This document shows, piece by piece, positions 23,564-33,598 of a stretch of 64,000 nt of DNA. The stretch covers positions 62,001-126,000 of the forward strand of contig SAUG01000078.1 in assembly GCA_011316305.1 (NCBI GenBank), given 5' to 3'. A program made the position numbers and the translations under genes. The notes under the pieces are model-generated. The model had not been told where the DNA came from. It searched no databases and saw only the letters and a list, made by a program, of their open reading frames with translations. Each line of letters opens with the position of its first letter. Position 1 is the stretch's first letter. This DNA is from Rusavskia elegans (lineage: Eukaryota > Ascomycota > Lecanoromycetes > Teloschistales > Teloschistaceae).

Positions 23564-24123
23564 AGCGAGGTATTTGCATAATGTAGGGACTCGCGATGGG
23601 CCATTGGGAGTTTCACAAATTTTAAAGTCACAGAAGCTTTACATGCCATTGGGTCGGTACCTTGAGCTTGTTGCCCGTCGTTTTCGTAGTAGTATGGTGT
23701 CAGATCACCGGGAATCATTAGCGTGATCGACTCAGTGGACCCTCAATGGACCCGCGATGGACTGGATGGTTTAATTGACCGTTGGCACAGCATCGACACC
23801 TCGACACATCGATGAGAGAACATTACGTCATGGGTCCTACCAACAAATCATGGAGCCGTAAACGATACTGCAAATAAAGGAGACGTCGCCGTGCAATGCT
23901 GATATTTAACGTTTGTACTACGATTGCTGTATTTGCGAGACAATGATTTAAGCACTGCACCGCCGACAGTCTTTCATTCCGTCATTTTCGAGTGGATTTA
24001 TTCCTATACATCAACTCAGATGGTTGGACCAAGTCGAAGAGTGGGCCAAAGCTACTCCATAATGTTTCTCTGGTGGCAAGTCTGAAGCAAAGAAGACGTT
24101 GAAGGAGTGTTTTCCTTAAAAAG
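23564..24123. promoter_or_regulatory. Divergent upstream region of LCB3-like gene and TRM12
   Basis: This 560-bp gap lies between two outward-facing starts. It includes TTACGTCA at 23823-23830, a CRE-like bZIP site; its use is not shown. A frame at 23452-23718 overlaps the first LCB3 exon and is treated as a shadow. Confidence 0.35.
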
Positions 24124-25770
24124 ATGGCAAAAAACGAGCAAGAGTCCATGATTCCAAACACGTCCAAGGCCGTCAGCCTCTCTCTCATTGTCCCCGATAG
24201 GAAAGTCAAAACCATCAAGACTGCTTTGGAGGCCCATAGCCTTCTTGAAAGGCGTGTAAAAATATCTACTGCCGCTCCCGAAGCTTCGTCAGAGCAGAGG
24301 ACGAGTTTCGTCACTATCAGTCCGCCTTGTCGTACACCACATAGTCTTTGGGGGAACGACCGTAATGGTGAATCTACCGGGCTGCTACGAGAATACACGT
24401 CCCATTTTCGCTGCCATGAGAGCACAGCGTGGTTTTCAATACCGACCGTCTTCGAAGTAGATGATACGGATGGTGTGTTTGGTCGTGCCGAAGCTACCAA
24501 AGCAAGAGATACAGTCTTGGAACGGATCGGTATTGTTGATCAGAGTTGCATTGGCGCGTTGGTGGGTAGTTGCAGGCCTCCCGCTGTGGACCAGCATAAT
24601 CCGCTTGTCTTAGCTATTCGCGAATGGCTCGACCTTCTAATGTTGAAAGGCATCGCAGAATCAGCTATTCCCAGCTTCACCTTGGATAAGTGTAGATGGA
24701 CGTACACCGTGTATCCACCCATGCTGCTCCTTCCATCAACCTTCTTTTCAAAGGAATCATCGCATCAACTTCTTGCAGGACTTCTCGAGCCTGATTTACC
24801 CAAGCTATGGCACACCATATGCACAAAGTTCAATGTCACCCACATTGCCATCAATAAGCCGATACCTGCCAGAGGACCCAGTGCATCAGCAACTTTAGAG
24901 GGTGATGCAACCGAACCGAATATTCTACGCTCCCCCACTAACTTGACGACTGTTCACGGAGACTTCGGGGAGGCAGACCTCCCACCCACAGAGGAGAATT
25001 TCCAACGTTCTTTTTGGGTCAGCACCGTACAGAATGACATCGTACAAGTCTGGTCACCTCTGTATACAATGTTCTCCCGTGGCAATATTGGCGAGAAGAC
25101 GAGGTTGCTCACCCTCTTCTCTCCAGCGTCGGCTTCTGGGGCAAAGTCCGAATCATCCGGATCCAGCGCTGTAGATCTTTATGCCGGGATCGGTTATTTT
25201 GCCTTTTCCTACGTGAAAGCAGGCTTGGATAAGGTGTTGTGCTGGGAGCTGAATGGATGGAGCATTGAAGGATTGAAAAGGGGCGCGAAAAAGAATGGCT
25301 GGACCACAAAGGTGGTCCCGGAGGACGGGCAAGGACACGACACACTTAACAGCAAAGGCCAAGACGACGTTGAAAGCGAGAGTGAGCGTCTCCTGATCTT
25401 CAACGAAAGCAATTGCAAGGCTGCAAAAAGGGTTGAAAGATTAAGATCGAGGATACCTCCAGTCAGACATGTGAACTGTGGGTACTTGCCTAGCTCAAGC
25501 GATAGCTGGGATGTAGCGGTACAAGTTCTGGATCCGTTACAAGGAGGCTGGATATATGCCCATGAGAACGTAGGATTTCAAGACGTTGACCGGCGAAAAA
25601 GAGAAATCGTAGAAATCTTCAGGGATTTGGTATGCCAGTATCATAAAGCAGACTCCGAAGCATTGCGCTTCCATGTAGAGTGTCAGCATGTTGAGCGCGT
25701 TAAGACTTATGCTCCAGGCGTCACACATGTTGTTTTCGATATTGCAATACTTCCAGATAAGTTTTGGTAG
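24124..25770 (+). CDS. TRM12: tRNA wybutosine-synthesizing protein 2 (aminocarboxypropyl transferase)
   Basis: A single exon of 548 residues. The SAM-binding motif VDLYAGIGYFAFSYVKAGLD starts near residue 350, and the next strand carries the acidic residue in VLCWELNGWSIEGLKRGAKK. The catalytic region (VQVLDPLQGGWIYAHENVG) and the C-terminus (HVERVKTYAPGVTHVVFDIA) are characteristic of the Trm5/TYW2 family. It is TYW2-like because it has the long fungal N-terminal region (WSPLYTMFSRGNIGEKTRLL before the SAM domain). By family it transfers the 3-amino-3-carboxypropyl group from SAM to 4-demethylwyosine at G37 of tRNA-Phe, in the cytosol. It shares the wybutosine pathway with PPM2 in this window. 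Confidence 0.9.
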   Translation: MAKNEQESMIPNTSKAVSLSLIVPDRKVKTIKTALEAHSLLERRVKISTAAPEASSEQRTSFVTISPPCRTPHSLWGNDRNGESTGLLREYTSHFRCHESTAWFSIPTVFEVDDTDGVFGRAEATKARDTVLERIGIVDQSCIGALVGSCRPPAVDQHNPLVLAIREWLDLLMLKGIAESAIPSFTLDKCRWTYTVYPPMLLLPSTFFSKESSHQLLAGLLEPDLPKLWHTICTKFNVTHIAINKPIPARGPSASATLEGDATEPNILRSPTNLTTVHGDFGEADLPPTEENFQRSFWVSTVQNDIVQVWSPLYTMFSRGNIGEKTRLLTLFSPASASGAKSESSGSSAVDLYAGIGYFAFSYVKAGLDKVLCWELNGWSIEGLKRGAKKNGWTTKVVPEDGQGHDTLNSKGQDDVESESERLLIFNESNCKAAKRVERLRSRIPPVRHVNCGYLPSSSDSWDVAVQVLDPLQGGWIYAHENVGFQDVDRRKREIVEIFRDLVCQYHKADSEALRFHVECQHVERVKTYAPGVTHVVFDIAILPDKFW

Positions 25771-25953
25771 ACATAATTCTACCATAGCCTATTGACAGTG
25801 CCTGTGTGAAGTATTCAATAGCTAATGGATTGCGAAGCGCTGGCTCGCAATCTTCCAGGCGGAAAGGAAAGGACCTTGGCGCCATACTACACGTTTCGAG
25901 GAGGTGGGCGGAAGGTCCGTTTGTTATTGTACAGAGGCGATCAAAATGGGCGG

Positions 25954-26624
25954 TCAGTACCGCCGAAACTTCTGGGGGATATTTTGCTCTACGATCGGCA
26001 TGCTATCGAGCTTCTCCTGACGCTCGGCTGCCGCTTCCATTTCGTCGTGTTTGCGGAAATGCTCAATGTCTTCGGGGTGGGTCAGGTCCTCTTCGCGTGT
26101 ATCTGTTACATAGAAACTCAGTACACGTCTCTTGTCAAACGCCTCATTGAATACTCACTTTCATCATGAAACTTCTCGAAATGGTGAATCTCATACTCGT
26201 ACTCGTCATCCCCGTGGTGGCCAGGTCCCAACCCAAAATCCTCCAGCCTCTTCCCGGCCCTCCAACCCTGCAGCCATTCATCTCTTTCTACCAACCCATC
26301 GTCGTCTCGGTCGAAAGTCTCCAATGTCTTTCTCACCACCTCCGCCTTTTGCCCCTCATCCACATTCTTCGTGCTCTCGTCGTCGAGTCCATACAGCCGC
26401 CGTATTTCATCCGCGGACCAGGTAAGTGATGAGTCGAAATCGTGAAGGGTAAAGAAAGCGCCTGGGTCGAAGTTGGAGATGTGGTGTTCTTCTGCCATGT
26501 GCCGGGTTGCCCAATCGGATTCTGTCTCAGGAGAGAGGGTGACTTGGTCATGGCCGGAGTGGGCGAGGAGGGTAGAAGGTAGAAGTGCGAAGAGGAGGGT
26601 TGTAGATAGGTAGCGGTGACACAT
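25954..26624 (-). CDS. Secreted EF-hand protein (Ssp120-like)
   Basis: Two exons (26159-26624 and 25954-26102, 56-nt intron) give 204 residues. The chosen start gives a clean signal peptide, MCHRYLSTTLLFALLPSTLL ending AHS; two upstream in-frame ATGs would only lengthen the leader. One EF-hand is clear (DRDDDGLVERDE, residues 105-116) and a degenerate one precedes it (HDFDSSLTWSADE, about 61-73). The rest is acidic and His-rich, and exon 2 (EEDLTHPEDIEHFRKHDEME) completes a typical nucleobindin/Ssp120-like tail. Yeast Ssp120 is a luminal secretory-pathway protein that acts with the cargo receptor Emp46/47; the same role here is inference from similarity. Confidence 0.8.
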
Positions 26625-29600
26625 CTTGCGGTAGATCATGGAACTCAGGCAATCGGTTTCCTTTGGATACACTCTACTGCTTATGCTGTTGCTTTCAGTT
26701 GTTTGATCGCTGAGCAGGGATTAAGGTTTGCGGCGTCCGCGGCTAGTTCGGTCCGGCCCGTTGCCGCAGCCACATCACAAGACGGGGTACTGCAGTTGAA
26801 CCCTGGCTACGACGAACCTGGGCATAACGAATCTCGCTCCATAACGAACGAAGCTGCTGGAAACGATAAGTTTGTTAGGCAAATAACGAATCCCTTGCTA
26901 TTTAGAGTCTGTTAGCAGATTCGGAATTTCCTGGTGGATTTCGTTATAGAAAGGGTTCAGCTCATGACTATGAAACCCCTAGTCTGTGTATAATTCTTGT
27001 TATCTCGTCCCCCCAATCCGGGAAAGTGGGCCGACACAGCCCCTCGCCGCTTTCCCCCAATATGAATACCGCCATCCCCTTGCTCTTCTTCCGAATAAGC
27101 TTTCTCCTCCTTTCTATCTTTGCGCCTGGCGTTTCCCCCCTGGTCGGCCTCGCTCGCTCAGCTGCCGGCTCCGCTTATCTGTGTCGGTGATTCCTCGCTC
27201 GCACCTCGATCCACATCAGGCAGCAGGCCAACCGCTGCGACGATCGTTCCAGCTCCAGTGCCGCCCACCTCGTCGAGAGCATCAGATAACGTTCGCGATC
27301 ACTTGTACTTCTGGGTTCCTTTTCGCCTTTTCGCTGGCCCAGCAGACACCGAAAGTTACCCTCGACGGCCCTCTTCCACGCTCTCTCTATCTTCTCTCCC
27401 CTGGGGTGCTACGCCTTTCCACACCGGCTTGCAGCGCTTCGGTTGTGTTTCACCTAGCGGCCATCCCGTGCGAGCTGTTAGTGATCGGCGTAGCTATAAC
27501 AAGGGTACCCGCAAAGTGCAGCCCCGATTGGAGCTGCCGTTCTGCAACCATACCAATCCAAAAAATACCTCACGATCTTAGCGGGGGTCCTTTTACTGCG
27601 CCGCCAACCAACCGCTTAGGGCTAAGCTGTTAGGAAAGGTCTGCTGACCTCTCCTGCATCGGTTCGGTATAGGATAGTTAGGCAGCCTTATCGACTTCAG
27701 CTCACATGGATTCCAGGCGCCGACGCGGTCTGACGTAGCAGCGGCCGCAGCGTTCAGCATTGCTTAGATTGGGATATACGCCCGAGGAGGCGTTCGCAAT
27801 TCAAGTTGTTTCCCCAGAAGGATAGGCCGTCGCTTGTATCTCGCCCGACCCATATACTTGCCGGGGAAAGCGGTGTTATTCGTCCCCAATTTGAACGTAT
27901 ATGGAGCTTTCAGGCAACAGGCGGCTGAAGAGCTGGACGCGAAGTGTCAGCTGGTCGAATCGGAGACCGAGCTCGTTCAGAATACGCGTTCCCGTGGAGT
28001 CCAAGAAGAGTTAAGTGGATAATACGAGGTGGTAGAACTGAGGACCGTGGAGGGCGTGGCACAGCCAATGAGTCATACAAGTCTCACATCGGAGGTCCAA
28101 GCCGCCTCAATTAACATGGCTCGACAAATCTGGATGTCTCCGAGAGGCGCAAGGAAACCAAGCGGCATAGGATACCGATTGATCACGGGGCTCGAATGGG
28201 TGAGAGCTGCGCTAGGGCGTGCAACTTGGTTTATAGAAGTAAATAGAGATCTGCGATATCGATCGATGGTCTTCGAGGAAAGAAGAGGGATCAGCAAGGG
28301 AGACAGTGGGTAGCAGCCTTCTAGCTGTGTCAATATCTTTTCGAACCCCTATCTATTATTATATCGTTCCATCTTATCAAGAGCGCTCTTATATATCCGT
28401 TTAAACGGCGTAAATCACCCTGACTTCAGACTTAAGCAAAGATTGTTAGATGCAGACTTTAATGCGCGACCAGCAATTTTAATAGTTCAGAATATGATGC
28501 GAATCTGTCCTTGCGCCTGGAAGGATGTAAAGCGACGGGATATAAAACAGCAAGTCACTGTTTGCCTCGAGATCCAACAGCGGATAATAGGGTTGAGTCC
28601 GACCTGTCCGCGCTTGGCTCAGTTAGTGCTTTACGAACTTGCGGCCGGTCCAAAGCCTTGAAGACTATATGTCAGCAGGAAGGAAGGAGTCATGTAGTGA
28701 TTGATTGATCGAGTGAAAATCTATGGAGAGCTAAATTACATGAAAAGTGGTGAGTGCCAAGGAGACGCTAAACCTATTTAGGAACACGCTAAACCTCATA
28801 GGGCAGGTGCACGTGACCTCAGCGGGCTTTAGCGAGCAATGCCAACTGGCTTCTCCATGAACTCCTCATGATCGCTCCTATATGCTGACACTACATCATA
28901 GAATATCTCTACATGCAACGCAGTTTTCTTGGCATTGACGGTCTTCCATTTAAGAAGATTATTACCGGTTGTTGGAAGTGGCAACTGTGGTCTGCAGAAG
29001 ATATGCCTCCCATAAGCTGAAGAACAACTTCGTAGAATTTAATAAGAGAATATTTTCAGAGGACTTCTGCCGAAATCTATTTATTTAAGAGAGAGGCCCG
29101 TTGAGAGGCTTGCAACCATTAAGTTCATCAGTGGACGCGCAAATGTTACCCTTCCTTTCGATGTTTCTCCGCTTGACGGCAACATGGTTGACGCTATATG
29201 GCAATTCAGCTCAAACCCAAGGGATTCTCCAAGTTAGAAGATCAGATCATCATCGATCAAGAATGTACCATTCTCGTTATAGAGCTTCAGAGCTGACAAG
29301 GTGAATGCCTTAGGGCAAGGAGACGCTATCGAGCCCACTGTTACTTGGGCAATGTACATTAGAAAGGGAAACCGCGTCAGTCAAGGCATACATCTAATAA
29401 ACTCCCCCCAGTGAAACGGAAACCTCTGTGTTTCTGAACCCGTAGGAGATACTTTGGCTTTAAAGCACTGCAGAACCTGCGCACAAGCCGATATTATCAT
29501 AATAATTCGAACATTATGCTTGGTAGCTAACTTCCAATCTATAAGACCAATCTCAGCGGAATAATGCCCAAAATTGGTTGCCTTGCCGCCTAATATCCGC

Positions 29601-29954
29601 AGAGTACGCAAATATACCAAGATCACTCTTCTTCGCCCTCGATTGGCTATTCTTATCTTTCTGCCTATCTAATCCATTCAAAGATCGATTCATATAATGC
29701 ATCTCCCATTATTACACTCACAAACTACCGTCGGCAACGTACATGGTGGGAAGGGTAGATTTGCTACGCAAGTCGGTACTTCAGAGCGCAAACCTACCTA
29801 AATTGAGTAAGGCGCAGCCAGGTAAGCAGGGTTAGCTGTATTGTTTCATGCCGGCGTCGTCTGTTAATTGTAGCTTGGCATGCGTTTCCTTACACGAACG
29901 CGCTCTTTACGTTAAAACTCTAATTGAACTGATATCGAGATTCGCTTTCAGAGT
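26625..29954. other. Gene-poor 3.3-kb region of decayed sequence
   Basis: No intact gene is supported. From about 27000 to 27700 the sequence is pyrimidine-rich and GC-rich. From about 27710 to 28313 a set of open pieces in shifting frames looks like a decayed gene: an ATG start MDSRRRRGLT then a stop, then LLRLGYTPEEAFAIQVVSPE, then LNVYGAFRQQAAEELDAK, then VEGVAQPMSHTSLTSEVQAA. I could not name the family; a transposable-element origin is likely. From 28314 to 29954 the sequence is more AT-rich with no readable domain. The right end is the upstream region of the NLR. Confidence 0.5.
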
Positions 29955-32900
29955 ATGGCGCCGTCTTTGGTGCGGCGGCTAATTCCTTCGAAGGGCAGCC
30001 GCAAAGACACCGTACTCATCCAAAGACTTGCTCTTGCAACTTTGTCAGGCGCTGACGATGGTATTAGGCCGGTGAACCTCCAAAGTCCAAGCAGCTTGTG
30101 GAGACATCATTCCAGGGTCTCAAGGTGGTGGCGGAAGGAGAGCGGCCGGTTATAGAGTATGCCATTCCGTATCCTAGTATAAGCCTGCTCTGATTTCATT
30201 TCAGTATCGTGGCTATCCACGGACTGAACGGACACCGCGACAAAACCTGGACGGCAGCAAACAGCGTTCATTGGCTCCACGATCTCCTTCCTGTGGACAT
30301 CCCAAATGCACGCATCTTGTGCTGGGGATACGACGCAAACACACATGGAGACCGCGTCAGCTGCCAATATCTCTACGATCATGCGAGGTCGCTGGTGTCG
30401 GATCTGTGCCTTGAGAGAAGGCTCACAAATGTAGGATGGAACATGTGAGAAGCTGGAAGACCGTTCTGATAATGGCAGACAGCAAGACGGCCGATAATTT
30501 TCGTGGCACACAGTTTGGGTGGGATCATTGTCAAAAGCGTCCGCCTCGCACTTACCTGTTGTTTTCATCGCTGATCAGGCCAGGCTCTCATTCACTCAGA
30601 CGCAGCGCGGAAAGGTGCGTTGGAAGAACACCGGTCGATCAAAATATCTACCTACGGGATCATGTTTATGGGCACGCCTCATCAAGGTAGCGGCAGTGTG
30701 CACATGGGAAAGCTCCTGGTGAATGTCGCATCAGTATTCGTGGCCGCAGGCGATCGATTGCTGAAGCATCTTGAGGAAAACTCAGAATGGCTCCAGCAGC
30801 AGCTCGGGCAATACGGTCCGATCAGTGGGGATTTTGTCACGAAGTTTGCGTACGAGGAGTATCAGACACCAACGGCAATGAGGCATTCAATTATGGTAAA
30901 CCTTTCGTCGCATTTCGTCACTGTGTGATCGGTACTAATCGAGCAGGTTGTTCCACGGGAATCGGCAGTTGTGCCTGGCACGGTCGATGCAGAGCCAATC
31001 GCCATCCACGCCGACCATATTAACATGGTCAGATTCTTGTCAAAGGAGAATCATGGATATCGGACTGTATCGGGGCATTTGCGCATCATGGCTGAATACG
31101 CCTGCGACGTCATCGCATTACGGTGGGAGGAGGAAGAGAGAATTAATGTGGGTATGTAGTACGCATCGATAGCTTGTTGTTTATGGAAAGTACGAATGAG
31201 TCTTTGCAGCTCGCGTCAATTCCGATGAGAAATTTTCCCTTGTCTTCAGTCTGTCCGAAGTTATCGAGACGGATCACTTTGTCGCGAGACAAGAAGAGCT
31301 TGCTGCAATCCATAAGACGCTCGGCAGTGGTACTGGTCGCCAGGCAGTCACTCTCCACGGCCTAGGCGGAATGGGCAAGACGCAACTGGCAGCTGCATAC
31401 GCTAAGGCCCATAGTAGCGACTATTCGGCGATACTTTGGCTGAATATTAAAGACGAAGATTCAGTGAAACAGAGTTACGCCAGGATAGCAAGACGGATCT
31501 TGCGGGAACACCCTTCAACTAGTCAGCTCGTTTCTATTACAGATGAAAGCCAGCTGGATGAAAGTATGAGAGCTGTCAAACGATGGCTTGAGCATCCTAA
31601 GAACGTGCGGTGGTTGATGGTGTTCGACAATTACGATAATCCGAAGACGCCAGGAAATACTGGTCCTCGAGTAATCAACATCCAACATTTTCTTCCTGAG
31701 GCATATCACGGCTCAGTGATCGTTACGACAAGAGATTCGAAGGTGAACGTTGGCCGTCGGATAAAGGTAGGCAAGTTGCAAGACATATACGACAGTCTAC
31801 AAATCTTGTCCGATACATCACACCGTGATGGAGTTATAGATGGTCGGTCAATTGTTCTTGTTTTAGATGCAGCGCTGATGCCTTGCAGATCCTGATGCAG
31901 CCGAGCTTGCGAGAGTGTTGGACGGACTTCCACTAGCCTTAGCCACTGCTGGATCTTATCTTGATCAAGTGGCAACGAGTTTTGCGCACTACCTTCACCT
32001 ATACAACACATCATGGGCAAAGCTGCAGCAGACAAGCCCCGAACTAAGCTCATATGAAGACCGGCAACTCTACTCGACGTGGCAGCTGTCGTTCGATCAC
32101 ATTAGGCAGCAGAACGAGCTATCGGCTCGGCTGCTTCAACTATGGGCATACTTTGACAACCAAGATCTGTGGTTTGAACTCCTTCGAGAATTGAATCATT
32201 GCGGCTCCGGATGGATGCTTCAACTCATTGCGGACGAGCTAAGCTTCAACCAAGCGATCAGGGTGCTATGCGACCATGGACTAATAGAAGTAGACAGATT
32301 CTCTGAAGCAAGCGAAATTGAATCGAAGGGATATGGTATGCACAGTTGTGTTCACTCGTGGGCAATTCATGTGCTCAATCAAGGGTGGGATCCCGAGACG
32401 GCTGGCCTTGTACTGGAATGTGTTGGATGGCACGTACCAGACCGGAACACGCAGGAGGTGTGGGCGACTCGACGGCGACTCATGCGACATGCAGCTAGAT
32501 GCAGTGAGTATGTGATGAATGGTACCGTTAAGACAAAAGACAGAGAATGGGCTCTGCACCAGCTTGGATACATGTTTTCCGACGTGGGAAAGGTTGACGA
32601 GGCGGAGATGATGTATCAGCGTGCACTGCAAGGCAAAGAAAAGGTACTCGGTCCCGAACATCTATCGACACTCAGTACGGTCAACAACTTAGGCATTCTC
32701 TATACAGGTCGGGGGAAGCTTGACGAGGCGGAGATAATGTATCAGCGTGCGCTGCAAGGCTATGAAAAGCAACTCGGCCCCGAACATCTATCGACACTCA
32801 GTACGGTCAACAACCTAGGCAGTCTCTATCGAGATCGGGGGAAGCTTGACGAGGCGGAGATAATGTATCAGCGTGCGCTGCAAGGCAAAGAAAAGGCACT

Positions 32901-33231
32901 CGGTCCTAAATATACATCAACACTTAATACGGTTAACAACTTAGGCAATCTCTATCAAGGTCGGGGGAAGCTTGACAAGGCGGAGATGATGTATCAGCGT
33001 GCGCTGCAAGGCTATGAAAAAGCCATAGGTTATGAAGCAGTGAGAACATATGTTCCGGCACTTAACACTTTGGAAAATCTCGCTGCATTATATGCTCGGC
33101 TTGGTAACAGAGGTGCATCGAAGAAGTTATATTTGCGCGCTTTACATGGGGTCGAGGCAGTATTTGGGCAAAGAAGCAGCCGATATCAACGGATCATTGC
33201 AGCTTTGGAAGCTCTAGATAGCCTTAAATAA
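29955..33231 (+). CDS. Fungal NOD-like receptor: alpha/beta hydrolase, NB-ARC, TPR repeats
   Basis: Eight exons (29955-30011, 30068-30156, 30205-30430, 30479-30538, 30584-30895, 30947-31151, 31210-31842, 31889-33231; introns 45-58 nt) join in phase to an intact 974 residues. The N-terminal effector is a SesB-type serine hydrolase: HGLNG oxyanion region at 54-58, nucleophile elbow AHSLGG with Ser136, MGTPHQG, and a likely catalytic His272 (IHADHINM). The NB-ARC ATPase has the P-loop GLGGMGKT at 367-374, the Walker B region WLMVFDNYDN, GSVIVTTRDS, GLPLALATAGSYL and an MHD-like MHSCVH. The C-terminus is five 42-residue TPR units of kinesin-light-chain type from about 750. Proteins with this layout are NLR-like regulators, several linked to heterokaryon incompatibility and cell death; the trigger is unknown here. 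The first intron (GTACTC donor) is the least certain. Confidence 0.88.
32587..33090 (+). repeat. Four 126-bp tandem repeats encoding TPR units
   Basis: Copies begin at 32587, 32713, 32839 and 32965, each exactly 126 bp (42 codons) apart, inside the last NLR exon. The first half of each unit (GACGAGGCGGAGAT.ATGTA) is almost identical between copies. Differences cluster in a few codons, such as the pair after CTGCAAGGC and the LYxxR loop. Copy 4 diverges in its second half. Confidence 0.92.
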
Positions 33232-33598
33232 CTTTCTTTCTGTATTCCCATAAGGATGCTCTGCCAAGCCATGATGCGTATAGGCTGAGTGCATGCTGGC
33301 AAATCCATCCCCTGATCTGAGCGAGAAAGGATTCAGATTCCTTCCTATCATCGCAAGCCGACTGATCTATACTATTGGAGTGAATGGGCGTTCTGTTACG
33401 ATCTGGACGTAATTGCTGAGAAACTGGATCGAGCAAGACAACATACATGAGGTGACACACCACTAATAAGGGGAGGAGAGTAGGGAATACTCTGCAGTTC
33501 GACGACAGAGGTTGGGGCTTGAACATTCCCTGCGAAAATTCTATGTAGAAACAGATATAAGATCGACGCGTTAAAATCAGTGCCAGTGCCTCTAGAGT
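33232..33598. other. Gap between NLR and recombinase relic, nothing seen
   Basis: This 367-bp stretch lies between the NLR stop and the 3' end of the convergent DUF3435 relic. It reads as 3' flanking sequence with no domain-bearing frame. Confidence 0.5.

Noticed and set aside
26986..27633. 215-codon plus-strand frame
   Set aside because: The Pro/Ser/Leu-rich translation follows from pyrimidine-rich DNA, and another long frame overlaps it. No homologous pattern was seen.
28741..29330. Repeated AAGGAGACGCTA at about 28758 and 29318 as transposon ends
   Set aside because: The match is too short, both copies are in the same orientation, and no target duplication or coding relic lies between them.
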